A stretch of DNA of 64,000 nucleotides from Chlorobiota bacterium (GCA_014191195.1 BJGZ01000011.1:18173-82172); one strand, 5' to 3'; shown: positions 28,167 through 37,796, counted from the stretch's first letter. The notes: a model not told the origin generated them from the letters alone. Program-made: numbers and translations.

Positions 28167-28397
28167 ATGATGGAATCAAAAGCACTTGCTTGGCTTGCAG
28201 CCGGTTTAGGAGTAGGTATCACAGTTTTTGGTGTAGGTACTGGTATTGGACCACTTGTAGCAGCAGCATTAGAAGCTGGTGCACGCCAACCAGAAACAGC
28301 TAAAGATGCACGTACAACAATGATTATTGGTGCAGCTCTTATCGAAGGTGTTGCACTATTGGCTTGTCTTATCTGTATCATTCTTGCAAACAAATAA
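28167..28397 (+). CDS. atpE: F0F1 ATP synthase subunit c
   Basis: 76-residue hairpin forming the rotor ring. Helix 1 carries the GxGxGxG packing motif (GVGTGIG region), the loop is ARQPE, and helix 2 has the ion-binding carboxylate Glu60 in ALIEGVALL. There is no ES/ET ligand after the glutamate and no sodium-type Gln in helix 1, so a proton-driven enzyme is inferred. ATG 28167 gives MMESK; the second ATG is equally possible. Confidence 0.95.
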   Translation: MMESKALAWLAAGLGVGITVFGVGTGIGPLVAAALEAGARQPETAKDARTTMIIGAALIEGVALLACLICIILANK

Positions 28398-28440
28398 TAT
28401 CGCTTAATAAAGCAATAGGTTTGTAAGATGTAATAATATT

Positions 28441-28487
28441 ATGCCATAAAGCAGTTCCTTTGAACTGTTGGGATTGCTTTGTGGTAT
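28441..28487 (+). promoter_or_regulatory. Intercistronic stem-loop between atpE and atpF
   Basis: ATGCCATAAAGCA (28441-28453) pairs over 13 positions with TGCTTTGTGGTAT (28475-28487), including two G-U pairs. Within the loop, GTTC and GAAC form a second hairpin with a 4-nt loop. No T tract follows. In the 150-bp gap after the highly expressed c-subunit gene, such a structure could protect atpE mRNA or adjust stoichiometry; this is inference. Confidence 0.5.
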
Positions 28488-28547
28488 GTTCAGTATAGGT
28501 TCGGGCTAAACCGAGTCTATTCATAAAATTCAGAATGAAAGTGAATC

Positions 28548-29042
28548 ATGGATAATTTGCTGAATGTAAGTCCAGGTCTGATTATTTGGACCTTTATCAA
28601 TTTTGGACTTTTCTTTATTCTTATTGGAAAGTTTGGTTTTAAACCAATGCTAGCTGCTTTAGATGCCCGTGAGAAAAAAATTAGTGAATCAATACATCAA
28701 GCAGAACAAGCTAGTATAGAGGCACAAAAAACATTGAAAGATAGTCGTGAAAAGATTGCCAATGCGCAATCAGAAGTAATGTCTATGCTTAAAGAAGGTA
28801 AAATTCAGGCAGAAATGATTGTAAAATCAGCTGCAGAAGAAGCCGAACGTGTAAAGCGAGTAAAACTGGAAGAAGCAAAAAGAGAGATATCGAGAGAAAA
28901 AGACTTAGCTCTTCAATCTTTACGAACCGAAGTTGCATCTTTAGTTATCCAAGCAACTGATAAAGTGATAGGCAAAGTAGTATCTGCAGAGCAGCATAAA
29001 GGCTTGGTAGAATCTGCTATATCAGAACTTTCTAATAATTAA
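28548..29042 (+). CDS. atpF: F0F1 ATP synthase subunit b
   Basis: Peripheral-stalk subunit with one N-terminal membrane helix (about residues 9-27) and a long charged coiled coil to residue 164, rich in Glu, Lys and Ala. LDAREKKISESIHQAE just after the membrane helix is typical of bacterial b subunits. It follows atpE after a structured 150-bp gap and precedes atpH by 26 bp. Confidence 0.94.
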   Translation: MDNLLNVSPGLIIWTFINFGLFFILIGKFGFKPMLAALDAREKKISESIHQAEQASIEAQKTLKDSREKIANAQSEVMSMLKEGKIQAEMIVKSAAEEAERVKRVKLEEAKREISREKDLALQSLRTEVASLVIQATDKVIGKVVSAEQHKGLVESAISELSNN

Positions 29043-29068
29043 TTGGTTTTAGCAACTGCTACGATATT

Positions 29069-29626
29069 ATGGCTACTTCAACCCGAATTGCACAACGTTA
29101 TGCTACAGCATTAATGAGCATAGCAAATGATAATAATACTACCGAAGATATTCGCAAAGACTTCACTTTAATTGTTGAAAGTTTGAATGTTTCCGATGAA
29201 TTGAGAGCGCTATTTAATAGTCCTGTAGTTAAATATCATCATAAGATTTCTATATGTAAAGAAGTGTTTGAGGGAAAGGTTTCAACATTGATGATTCAAT
29301 TTCTTGAAATGCTTGCAAAAAAAAGAAGAGAATCTGTTTTTCAAGAAATTTCTGCAGCATTTACGGAATTATATAATAAAAAGAATAATCTAGTACCCGT
29401 AAAAATAATGTCTGCCATAGAATTATCAGAAGATTTATCAGCAAGTATAGTTACAGCTATTGCAGATAAAACAGGTAAAACAGTTTTACCACATTTTAGT
29501 GTCGATCCTGCAATAAAAGGTGGTTTAATAATTACTATTGCAGATATGATGATAGATGCTTCTGTGAGACATCAACTAAACAAATTGCAAGTAGAGCTTT
29601 CTGGCTCTTATTCTGTTACAATGTAG
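29069..29626 (+). CDS. atpH: F0F1 ATP synthase subunit delta
   Basis: Soluble stalk subunit linking b to the F1 head. The N-terminal helical domain (RIAQRYATALMSIA) and the C-terminal signature (DPAIKGGLIITIADMMIDAS, near residues 148-167) are both present in 185 residues, the usual length. The next gene, 10 bp later, is not an ATP synthase gene. Confidence 0.94.
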   Translation: MATSTRIAQRYATALMSIANDNNTTEDIRKDFTLIVESLNVSDELRALFNSPVVKYHHKISICKEVFEGKVSTLMIQFLEMLAKKRRESVFQEISAAFTELYNKKNNLVPVKIMSAIELSEDLSASIVTAIADKTGKTVLPHFSVDPAIKGGLIITIADMMIDASVRHQLNKLQVELSGSYSVTM

Positions 29627-29636
29627 AATAAAAAAA

Positions 29637-30482
29637 ATGAACATACTTAAACATTATTATATATCGAAAAGAAATTATGAGCTTTTTGCTCAAGCAGTTT
29701 CCCTTTGCGGCATTGTATTCATGTTTATTCTATCTACAGTAGCTATAAAAGCACAAAATGATGATACGAAATTAATAGAAGACTTAAAGAATAAACCTAG
29801 GCGTGGTTTTGCCTATTTCACTATGGGATCTGGTAATCCTCAAGGAGAATTCCAAAGCAATATTGGCTCAGGCGGATTTGGGCTATCATTTGGTGGAGGT
29901 TATTCACTTGAAAAATTGTTTTCTGACAATAATATTCCTGTCAATTTTTCTGTAGTTCCAGGACTGGATATTGGATATTGCGCGCTAACAAAAAACAAAC
30001 AATTTGCCTTGTATTCTCCCAAGTATAATAATTGGGTATATACAAATTCTGTTGTACCAATTAATCTATTTACTAGATTTCAATTTGACATAAAACACTG
30101 GGTTTTTCCCTATGCTGAATTGTCTGCAGGTTTAAATATTTACAGTGCAACAACAGATGGCGAATATGATGTGAAAGTAAAAAAAGAAGATGGTACGACA
30201 GTAACTGAAACTAGAACTGATGAAATTTATTCCGATAGATCCGTTTTTACAAATTATGGTATAGCTACAGGAATCATGATAAAAATTGTAGAAAATATTA
30301 CTCTTCCAAATTCTGCAAGTAGCATATTACTTGATATAAAAGCTAGATATCTGTATGGCAGCCCTAAAGATTATCAAAAAGTGAAAGATGTAGATAAATA
30401 TGGTACAACCATATATGAGCAATTTACAAATGCAGGTACAGATATGCTTTTTGTGCATATGGGTATAGCATTCAGATTTTAA
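29637..30482 (+). CDS. Outer-membrane barrel-like protein inserted in the atp operon
   Basis: 281 residues: a long N-terminal leader with a hydrophobic core (about 20-38, ending VAIKAQ), then Gly/aromatic alternating strands (GSGGFGLSFGGGYS, FTRFQFDI, LDIKARYLYGS) and a final MGIAFRF with terminal Phe, all typical of an 8-12 strand outer-membrane beta-barrel. No specific family recognised. It sits 10 bp after atpH and 42 bp before atpA in the same orientation, so it is co-transcribed with F-ATPase although no role in that enzyme is known for such proteins. Confidence 0.68.
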   Translation: MNILKHYYISKRNYELFAQAVSLCGIVFMFILSTVAIKAQNDDTKLIEDLKNKPRRGFAYFTMGSGNPQGEFQSNIGSGGFGLSFGGGYSLEKLFSDNNIPVNFSVVPGLDIGYCALTKNKQFALYSPKYNNWVYTNSVVPINLFTRFQFDIKHWVFPYAELSAGLNIYSATTDGEYDVKVKKEDGTTVTETRTDEIYSDRSVFTNYGIATGIMIKIVENITLPNSASSILLDIKARYLYGSPKDYQKVKDVDKYGTTIYEQFTNAGTDMLFVHMGIAFRF

Positions 30483-30524
30483 TATAATATTAGTATAACT
30501 CTATATTCAACAGGTAATTAGACC

Positions 30525-32084
30525 ATGGCTGAAGTTCGACCCGAAGAAATTTCTGCTATTTTACGCCGACAACTTTCAGGCTTTGAAAACGAAGCTGATA
30601 TCTATGAAGTCGGAACAGTATTGCAGGTAGGAGACGGTGTTGCCCGCGTTTACGGCATATCCAAAGTTATGGCATCAGAACTCGTAGAGTTCCCCAATGG
30701 TGTTATGGGAATGGTGCTTAATCTAGAAGAAGATAATGTTGGTGTTATTCTCTTTGGCGATGACCGCCTAGTTAAAGAAGGAGATACAGTTCGTCGTACA
30801 GGCCGTATTGCATCTGTACCTGTTGGAGAAGAATTACTCGGTAGAGTAGTAAATCCATTAGGAGTTCCTATCGATGGCAAAGGCCCAATTTTATCTACAA
30901 AAACATTACCAATAGAAAGAAAAGCTCTTGGTGTTATCGAACGCCAACCAGTTACAGAGCCATTGCAGACTGGTCTTAAGGCTATTGATGCATTAATTCC
31001 AATTGGCCGTGGGCAACGTGAATTGATTATTGGTGACCGCCAAACTGGTAAAACTGTAGTAGCTTTAGATGCGATTATAAATCAAAGATATACTCATACA
31101 GAAGAAGCAAAGCGTCTTGGTATAAACCCTGTTTATTGTATATATGTTGCTATCGGACAAAAAGGTTCTACAGTTGCAAATGTTGTATCTACATTAGAGC
31201 AACATGGTGCGTTACAATATACTATCATTGTTGCGGCCAATGCTGCAGATCCAGCACCATTGCAATTTATTGCTCCTTATTGCGGAGCATCTATGGGCGA
31301 ATTTTTCCGAGATTCAGGCCGTCATGCCTTGATTGTATATGATGATTTAACAAAACAAGCGGCTGCTTATAGACAAGTTTCCTTATTGTTACGCCGTCCA
31401 CCAGGACGTGAAGCATATCCAGGTGATATTTTCTATTTGCATAGTCGTTTACTAGAAAGAGCAGCCAAGCTAAGCGATGATTTAGGTGGTGGTTCAATGA
31501 CTGCATTACCTGTTATTGAAACTCAAGCAGGTGATGTTTCGGCATATATTCCTACTAATGTTATCTCAATTACAGATGGACAAATATATTTGGAATCCAA
31601 TCTCTTTAATGCAGGGGTTCGCCCAGCTTTAAATGTTGGTATTTCAGTATCTCGAGTAGGTGGAAATGCACAAATCAAAGCAATGAAACGTGTAGCAGGA
31701 CCATTAAAATTAGAGCTCGCGATGTATAGAGAATTAGAAGCATTCTCAAAATTTGGATCTGACTTAGATAAATCTACCATGCAACAATTACGTCGAGGAG
31801 CTCGTTTAACCGAAATCCTAAAACAGCAACAGTTTTCTCCTGTAAGTGTTGATAGGCAAATTGCTTTGATATTTGCAGCTACAAATGGCTATATAGATTC
31901 AATTCCATTAGAAAATGTACGTGAATTCGAAGATGAATTCCTAGACTTAATGGAAACAAAACACAAAGCTTTATTAAGCTCTATAATAGAAGTTAAAGAT
32001 ATCACAGATTCTATTAGAAAAGATCTTAATGAAGTACTTACTTCATTTAGTGAAAGATTTAAAGCCATACGTGGTATAAGTTAA
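30525..32084 (+). CDS. atpA: F0F1 ATP synthase subunit alpha
   Basis: Non-catalytic nucleotide-binding subunit of F1. The N-terminal beta-barrel is followed by Walker A at residues 170-177 (GDRQTGKT), the ALIVYDDL segment with Walker B, and the alpha signature [10 protein letters not shown] with the arginine-finger region ([10 protein letters not shown]). The 519 residues are standard. The beta-subunit gene atpD does not follow; a sugar epimerase gene does. Confidence 0.97.
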   Translation: MAEVRPEEISAILRRQLSGFENEADIYEVGTVLQVGDGVARVYGISKVMASELVEFPNGVMGMVLNLEEDNVGVILFGDDRLVKEGDTVRRTGRIASVPVGEELLGRVVNPLGVPIDGKGPILSTKTLPIERKALGVIERQPVTEPLQTGLKAIDALIPIGRGQRELIIGDRQTGKTVVALDAIINQRYTHTEEAKRLGINPVYCIYVAIGQKGSTVANVVSTLEQHGALQYTIIVAANAADPAPLQFIAPYCGASMGEFFRDSGRHALIVYDDLTKQAAAYRQVSLLLRRPPGREAYPGDIFYLHSRLLERAAKLSDDLGGGSMTALPVIETQAGDVSAYIPTNVISITDGQIYLESNLFNAGVRPALNVGISVSRVGGNAQIKAMKRVAGPLKLELAMYRELEAFSKFGSDLDKSTMQQLRRGARLTEILKQQQFSPVSVDRQIALIFAATNGYIDSIPLENVREFEDEFLDLMETKHKALLSSIIEVKDITDSIRKDLNEVLTSFSERFKAIRGIS

Positions 32085-32109
32085 TTTTCTTAACTGTTCT
32101 TCCTGTTCT

Positions 32110-33078
32110 ATGATAGCTGTAACCGGAGCCGCCGGATTTATCGGCAGTTGTTTTTTAACAAAGCTTAATAATGAAGGATATCATGATATCCTAGTTATAG
32201 ATACATTACAACAGGATGATCGTTGGAAAAATCTATCTGGAAAACGTTTTAGAACAATCGAACATCCAGAAGTTTTTCGTACAAAATGTATACAAGGACA
32301 TTATTCTTCTAAAGACATAACTGCAATTATCCATTTAGGAGCTTGTTCTGCTACAACAGAAAGAAATGCAGATTATTTATTAGATAATAATTATCGTTAC
32401 AGTAAAGATATTGCAGAATTTGCATTGCATAGATCTATACCTTTTATGTATGCTTCAAGTGCTGCAACCTATGGTGCAGGAGAAAAAGGTTATTCTGATA
32501 CTTCATGTTATGGCTTTTCACCACTAAATATGTATGGATATTCCAAACAACTCTTTGATGAGTGGATGAAGAATATGTCATATGTAGATAGTGCTATCGG
32601 AATAAAATTTTTTAATGTATTTGGACCAAATGAGTATCATAAACTAGATATGGCAAGTATGATATTTAAAGCATATAATCAGATACAAAAAACAGGACAT
32701 ATAAAACTTTTTGCTTCTAATGATTCTTCTTATTCCAATGGTGGACAATTAAGAGACTTCATTTATATAAAAGATGCATGTAATGTAATGTGGAAATTAT
32801 TGTCCGATACATCTTTAAAAGGTTTAGTTAATTTGGGAACTGGCAAAGCCAGATCGTGGAATGACTTAGCTCATGCAGTATTTGCCGCAATGAATCTACC
32901 TGTGAATATTGAATATGTTCCAATGCCGGTATCATTACGTGGGCAATATCAAAACTATACCCAAGCTGAAATGACAACTTTATTACAATCAGATTCAGCT
33001 TACTCCTTCATGGAGCTTGAAGATAGCATTTCAGATTATATCTGTAATTATTTATTGCCAATACAACAATATTATTGA
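32110..33078 (+). CDS. hldD: ADP-glyceromanno-heptose 6-epimerase-like (HldD) protein
   Basis: Short-chain dehydrogenase/reductase of the NAD-dependent epimerase family. The N-terminal GAAGFIGS nucleotide loop, the catalytic Tyr/Lys pair in YGYSKQLFDEW, and the HldD-type segments ASSAATYGAGEKGYSD and FNVFGPNEYHK are visible; 322 residues fit HldD. In lipopolysaccharide core synthesis this enzyme makes ADP-L-glycero-D-manno-heptose. It is wedged between atpA (25 bp) and atpG (39 bp) in the same orientation, an unusual location. Confidence 0.88.
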   Translation: MIAVTGAAGFIGSCFLTKLNNEGYHDILVIDTLQQDDRWKNLSGKRFRTIEHPEVFRTKCIQGHYSSKDITAIIHLGACSATTERNADYLLDNNYRYSKDIAEFALHRSIPFMYASSAATYGAGEKGYSDTSCYGFSPLNMYGYSKQLFDEWMKNMSYVDSAIGIKFFNVFGPNEYHKLDMASMIFKAYNQIQKTGHIKLFASNDSSYSNGGQLRDFIYIKDACNVMWKLLSDTSLKGLVNLGTGKARSWNDLAHAVFAAMNLPVNIEYVPMPVSLRGQYQNYTQAEMTTLLQSDSAYSFMELEDSISDYICNYLLPIQQYY

Positions 33079-33117
33079 GTGCTTTAAGCATTCTTTATAA
33101 ATCAGAGAATAGATACT

Positions 33118-33999
33118 ATGGCTACATTACGTGATATTCGTAATAGAATTACTTCCGTAAAAAATACAGCTAAAATAACATCCGCAATGAGAATGGTTGC
33201 AGCTGCAAAGTTGCGTAGGGCTCAAGAAAGTATTATGTCTGCTAGGCCATATACTGATAAAATGGCTGGAGTATTAGCAAATTTAGCTGCATCCTCCGAA
33301 GAAGGATATTTCCATCCTTTACTTCGTAAACCAGAAACAATTCGCTCTATAGCTATTATAGTTATTTCTTCAGATAGAGGTTTATGTGGTAGTTTTAATG
33401 CTAACTTATTAAGAACAGCTGCACATTATATTGATAATACTCTACCTAAAGAATTTCCACAAGCCAAAGTTAGCGTGTATTCTGTTGGTAAAAGAGCTGT
33501 CAATTTTTTCACTAAAAGATCCGATACTCATCCTGCACAATTCCCAGATATATTTGCTCAACTTTCATTTAGTACAGCACAAGAAATTGCTTCGTTAACG
33601 TCAGATGGTTTTATTAATGAAAAATTTGATCAAGTTATAGTGTACTATAATGAGTTCATTTCTATAATAAAACAACAAGTTATCGCAAAGCAATTACTAC
33701 CTGTTGAAAGTAAGCAAAATGATCATAAGTCTGCAGTAACTGATTATCTTTACGAGCCGAATCGTGGAGATATCATGGATATTCTACTGCCTAAATATTT
33801 AAATAATATTGTGTGGAAAGCCCTGCTTGAATCAAATGCTGCCGAACAAGCAGCAAGAATGATGGCAATGGAAACAGCAACAATTAATGCAAGAGACTTA
33901 ATTAAAGCTCTTCAATTATCATATAATAAAGCACGCCAAGCATCTATTACAACAGAAATGTTAGAAATTGTAGGTGGAGCTGAAGCATTAAAAAAATAA
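33118..33999 (+). CDS. atpG: F0F1 ATP synthase subunit gamma
   Basis: Central rotor shaft of F1. The N-terminal helix (RDIRNRITSVKNTAKITSAM) and C-terminal helix (MMAMETATINARDL) that form the coiled coil are both conserved, with the Rossmann-like middle (VISSDRGLCGSFN). The 293 residues are typical. It is the last atp gene here; atpD and atpC must lie elsewhere. Confidence 0.96.
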   Translation: MATLRDIRNRITSVKNTAKITSAMRMVAAAKLRRAQESIMSARPYTDKMAGVLANLAASSEEGYFHPLLRKPETIRSIAIIVISSDRGLCGSFNANLLRTAAHYIDNTLPKEFPQAKVSVYSVGKRAVNFFTKRSDTHPAQFPDIFAQLSFSTAQEIASLTSDGFINEKFDQVIVYYNEFISIIKQQVIAKQLLPVESKQNDHKSAVTDYLYEPNRGDIMDILLPKYLNNIVWKALLESNAAEQAARMMAMETATINARDLIKALQLSYNKARQASITTEMLEIVGGAEALKK

Positions 34000-34226
34000 T
34001 GTAATTATATGGTATGATTATTACTTATAATTATAGTAGATATTTAATTTTAAAATCTTGTAACTAATTACTTATGATCTTGTTACTATCCTCAATGACG
34101 CAAACATCAGAAAAAGTTTAGTCCATCTGAGATAGAGCAAGTTGTATTGAATGCCGGCCTTAATTTAAACTTCTCTTATACTTATCCAGAAATAGCTTTA
34201 TTAATTATATAATTCAGGAATTACTT

Positions 34227-34955
34227 ATGAAAAACTTCATCGCAAAAAAAGTACAAGGTACACTTGTTGCTTTAGCAGCTATTGTTGTGACTGTATTTGC
34301 TTCTAGCTGTACAGATCCTTCTGGCATAGTTCAGCCATCTATGGCTGATCAATCAAGCGAAAAAGTATTTGCATCAAACTATGATTATATGTCAGATTTA
34401 ATGTCTGATAATACATCAGAAATGTTTGCAAAAGGCGATAGACGTGGTCCAGGTGGAAAACGTGATAGCCTTGATGATCGAGATGACCGTGATGGTAATA
34501 AAGATTCTGTTCGTGGTGATAAATCAAATCGTCCCGCACGTTTAGAATCAGTATTACCTTGTTTAAAATTATCAGCTGAACAACTTGCAAAATTACGTGA
34601 GTTTATGTCAGCAAATCGTGATTGCGAGAAAGCAGCAAAAGATCAATTCCGTGCTGTTATCGAGCCAATCCGTCAACAACAAAAAGCAGCAATTGATGCT
34701 ATTAAAGAACAAGTGAAAGCTGGAACTCTTACAAAAGCAGATGCCCGCACACAAATCGAAGCTTTGAATGCAAGTTTAAAGCCAGCTGTTAAATCAGCTG
34801 AAGCAGCAATGAAAGCAGCATTAGATGCTTGCCGTGCTTCTTTAATGGCAAATATTGAATCGATCCTTACTCGAGAGCAACTTGTTATTTGGATGCAATG
34901 GAAAACTACTGGGAAAGCACCGTGCGATCCTAGTACTATTGGGACAAGAGGATAA
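34227..34955 (+). CDS. Four-cysteine lipoprotein, paralogue A
   Basis: Unknown function. The signal peptide ends in a lipobox (FASSC). A low-complexity segment around residues 70-105 is rich in Asp, Arg and Gly. The C-terminal ~130 residues are helical, with conserved cysteines in LPCLKLSAEQL, NRDCEKAA, LDACRASL and APCDP. The LPCLKL-x-x-EQ start recalls LTxxQ motifs of Spy/CpxP-like periplasmic proteins, but the cysteines are not a Spy feature. It is paralogous to the protein encoded 160 bp downstream, and is followed by a strong terminator, so it is a separate transcript. Confidence 0.7.
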   Translation: MKNFIAKKVQGTLVALAAIVVTVFASSCTDPSGIVQPSMADQSSEKVFASNYDYMSDLMSDNTSEMFAKGDRRGPGGKRDSLDDRDDRDGNKDSVRGDKSNRPARLESVLPCLKLSAEQLAKLREFMSANRDCEKAAKDQFRAVIEPIRQQQKAAIDAIKEQVKAGTLTKADARTQIEALNASLKPAVKSAEAAMKAALDACRASLMANIESILTREQLVIWMQWKTTGKAPCDPSTIGTRG

Positions 34956-35005
34956 TTATAAAAAGATCTGCATGCATTATAGCTTGCTTATCTTAGAATG
35001 GATGA

Positions 35006-35038
35006 AACCCTCTGTCTTTTAAGATAGAGGGTTTTTTT
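35006..35038 (+). terminator. Rho-independent terminator after paralogue A
   Basis: A 13-bp stem (AACCCTCTGTCTT against AAGATAGAGGGTT with one G-U pair), a 2-nt gap and a seven-T tract. Confidence 0.9.
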
Positions 35039-35115
35039 AATTATAGTTATAATAAGGTTATCTTAAAAAAATGCTAGATTCATTTACTTCTTTTAATAAT
35101 ACATTGGGTTGAAAC

Positions 35116-35799
35116 ATGAAGAAAATCATTAATCTTAAAGTGATTTCATCACTTTTTTCATTATTAGCAATTATGCTTATTGTATCCGGATGTTCACAAG
35201 AAAACTGTCCTGTGGATAGTTCAATGAACAATGTATCTTCTGCAAAAGTATTGTCCAATTCTGATATGGGCGGACTAGATATCTCTGTATTATCCAGCGG
35301 TGATAAATGTTCAGACAATGATGCAGACGAAGATGATAGCAATGAATCGGAAACAAAAAAAATTACATTAGAGCAAGCATTACCTTGTTTAAAGCTAACA
35401 ACTGAGCAAATGGCACAAGTATATGCATTTATGAATGCTAAAAAGAACTGTGAAAAAGCTGCCTTATTTAATTTTAAAGAAGCTATCGCAAAAATACGTG
35501 CTGGTCAAAAAAACATGTTAGATGCAATTGCAAAAAAAGTAAAAACAGGATCTTTCACTAAATCTCAGGTTTCTGAAGAAACTAAGAAAATTAATGATTA
35601 CGTTAAAAAAGCTACAGCAGATGCGGTTGCAGCTAAAAAAGCAGCTTTAAAAAATTGCTACAATCAATTATTGGAAAATATTAAATCTATATTAACTGGA
35701 ACACAATTAGGAGCTTGGAATGAATGGGTCACCAAAGGAACAAGCCCTTGTGATTATGTTCCACCACCACCAGGCGGTTCTATCGGTGGCCAAGGTTAA
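35116..35799 (+). CDS. Four-cysteine lipoprotein, paralogue B
   Basis: Paralogue of the preceding protein, function unknown. The lipobox is IVSGC. The acidic low-complexity segment (about residues 60-78) is shorter and Asp/Glu/Ser-rich, not Arg-rich. The C-terminal domain repeats the same cysteine positions: LPCLKLTTEQM, KKNCEKAA, LKNCYNQL and SPCDY, and ends in Pro/Gly. The signal peptide and low-complexity part have diverged while the helical four-cysteine domain is kept, suggesting the latter is functional, possibly with two disulfides. A terminator follows. Confidence 0.7.
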   Translation: MKKIINLKVISSLFSLLAIMLIVSGCSQENCPVDSSMNNVSSAKVLSNSDMGGLDISVLSSGDKCSDNDADEDDSNESETKKITLEQALPCLKLTTEQMAQVYAFMNAKKNCEKAALFNFKEAIAKIRAGQKNMLDAIAKKVKTGSFTKSQVSEETKKINDYVKKATADAVAAKKAALKNCYNQLLENIKSILTGTQLGAWNEWVTKGTSPCDYVPPPPGGSIGGQG

Positions 35800-35818
35800 T
35801 ACATTAATATCTATATTT

Positions 35819-35850
35819 AACCCCGAATCCTCTAAGATTTGGGGTTTTTT
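35819..35850 (+). terminator. Rho-independent terminator after paralogue B
   Basis: AACCCCGAATC pairs with GATTTGGGGTT (one G-U), 6-nt loop, followed by a T run. Confidence 0.88.
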
Positions 35851-35929
35851 ATTCTAGATAGTGATATCGAAATAGAATGCTTAATTTCGTATATCATCAA
35901 TGATATTGTATACATCATTTCTATAATTT

Positions 35930-36709
35930 ATGCTACAAATCTTTGCTCAAATTGGCCGTTCGGTTATTAATTTTTTTAGGGAATTTGGACAAATCGCTAT
36001 TCTTTTAACACAGATAATGCGGTATGTACCTAGAATTCATAAAGATCGTCGTTTAGTTTTGGCTGAGATGTCTATAGTAGGAAATGAATCATTACCGTTA
36101 GTGATACTTATTGGCGCATTCACTGGGGCAATTGCAGCATTGCAAGCAACAAATCTTTTTGCAAAATTTAATTTGATAGGAATAGCCCGTCCATTTATTG
36201 GGGGTTCTATATCAACTGTCGTATTTACTGAATTAACGCCTGTATTAACGGCATTGGTTATTGCTGGAAGAGTTGGAGGCGCAATAGCTGCCCAATTAGG
36301 TACAATGCAAGTATCAGAGCAGATTGATGCTTTAGAAATGATGGCAATTGATAAAAATAGATATTTAGGTATGCCAAGGGTTATTGCTGCACTAACAATG
36401 ATGCCTGTGCTTGCCGTATTTTCTAATCTAGTTGCACTGATAGGTGCTTATATGTTAACAACATTAAAATTTGATTTTACTTTTGATATCTTTTTTGATT
36501 CAATTCAACGATTCTTTCAAGTTTCAGAAATACTGCAATCATTATTTAAATCTTTTATTTTTGGTGGTGTCACTGCACTTGTTGGGTGTCATGTTGGATT
36601 CGCAACAGAAGGTGGTGCTGAAGGTGTTGGACGCAGTACAGTTCGTGCTTTTACAATCTCAGCGGCTACCATACTTATTTTAGATGCTGTTTTTGGCTAT
36701 ATTTTCTAA
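35930..36709 (+). CDS. MlaE/YrbE-type ABC transporter permease
   Basis: Inner-membrane permease of the lipid-transport (Mla/MCE) family, which moves phospholipids between the membranes. Five to six hydrophobic helices, the central LVIAGRVGGAIAAQLGTM motif and the C-terminal EGGAEGVGRSTVRAF signature are visible in 259 residues. The partner ATPase (MlaF) and MCE protein (MlaD), often adjacent in Proteobacteria, are not next to it here; a TPR protein follows at once. Confidence 0.9.
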   Translation: MLQIFAQIGRSVINFFREFGQIAILLTQIMRYVPRIHKDRRLVLAEMSIVGNESLPLVILIGAFTGAIAALQATNLFAKFNLIGIARPFIGGSISTVVFTELTPVLTALVIAGRVGGAIAAQLGTMQVSEQIDALEMMAIDKNRYLGMPRVIAALTMMPVLAVFSNLVALIGAYMLTTLKFDFTFDIFFDSIQRFFQVSEILQSLFKSFIFGGVTALVGCHVGFATEGGAEGVGRSTVRAFTISAATILILDAVFGYIF

Positions 36710-36710
36710 T

Positions 36711-37796
36711 ATGTTCATGACTATTCAACAATTAATCGAACAATCCAATAATAATTGGGACAATGTCCTTGCTCTTGCACATATTGGTATCGAATTAGAA
36801 GCACGATCAAGATTTCCAGAAGCTAGAAAAGTACTAGAAAGAGCTATTAGTTTATCACCAGTTAATTTTCCAAACCTTTATGTCAGTTTAGCCTTTTCAC
36901 ATTTTAGAGATATACATTCTACAGATGAAAAAGGAGAATTATCTATAGTTCAAGGGCTAGAGCAAACAGACTCTGATTTTCTTAAAGCGTGGTATACTGC
37001 TTTTATAGAAGATCAACAGGGAAAAGAGTATTTAATAGAATATCTGAATTCTCTTAATGATCCAATTATTATGATTACACTTGGACATGCTCTTTTATGG
37101 CAAGGAGATTATGAAAAAGGATGGGAATTATCCAAGCATGGATATGCTGCATTAGGTCCTAATATTATAGATAATATTCCTGACGAATTAGACTTATATT
37201 GCTCCACTTTAATTTGGCTGCATGGCTCAATCCCCGAAGTTCAGGCAGATATACAATCAATCCCACTTCTTCACCTATTACAAAGTAAATACCCTGAAAG
37301 ATATTCTTATTATGCATCAGAAATTACAGCTTTGCAAGTTGCACAACGCTGGAATGATATCATTGAAGCCTGCAAAAAAACATTATATATATTTCCTGAT
37401 GAAGAAACTACTATGCTGGCAATAGCTTTAGCTTTCGAAAAATTAGGAAAGTATCAATCAGCTTTATTATGGTTAAATAGAGCAATTGGTGTAAAATATA
37501 CTTTTTCAAGAGCAAGACTAGTTGCTGCCAGAATACTAAAAAAAATTGGTGAACATGAATTAGCCCAACAAGTAATATTAGAAATTCCAATCGCTAATCC
37601 ACGATATAGTATAGGTAAAGTTCACGTTGCTATATTTCTTTATGAAAACGATAATATATCACTAGCCCTGGATTATTTCAGAAGTGGATATTCAGATCTA
37701 AAACCACATGAAAAAGCCCAAATAGACCAAAATCCAATTGTAAAAAAATTAGTCGAAGAACAAAAAAAGTCTATAATGTTAAATATTCTACAATAA
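36711..37796 (+). CDS. TPR-repeat protein
   Basis: Predicted soluble helical repeat protein of 361 residues without signal peptide. I use ATG 36711, one base after the permease stop; an earlier in-frame ATG at 36684 would overlap the permease and add a hydrophobic stretch. TPR-like units are visible, e.g. SRFPEARKVLERAISLSP near the start and FEKLGKYQSALLWLNRAIGV near residue 245. The close linkage to the permease suggests a structural or regulatory partner, but no specific role can be read. Confidence 0.7.
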   Translation: MFMTIQQLIEQSNNNWDNVLALAHIGIELEARSRFPEARKVLERAISLSPVNFPNLYVSLAFSHFRDIHSTDEKGELSIVQGLEQTDSDFLKAWYTAFIEDQQGKEYLIEYLNSLNDPIIMITLGHALLWQGDYEKGWELSKHGYAALGPNIIDNIPDELDLYCSTLIWLHGSIPEVQADIQSIPLLHLLQSKYPERYSYYASEITALQVAQRWNDIIEACKKTLYIFPDEETTMLAIALAFEKLGKYQSALLWLNRAIGVKYTFSRARLVAARILKKIGEHELAQQVILEIPIANPRYSIGKVHVAIFLYENDNISLALDYFRSGYSDLKPHEKAQIDQNPIVKKLVEEQKKSIMLNILQ

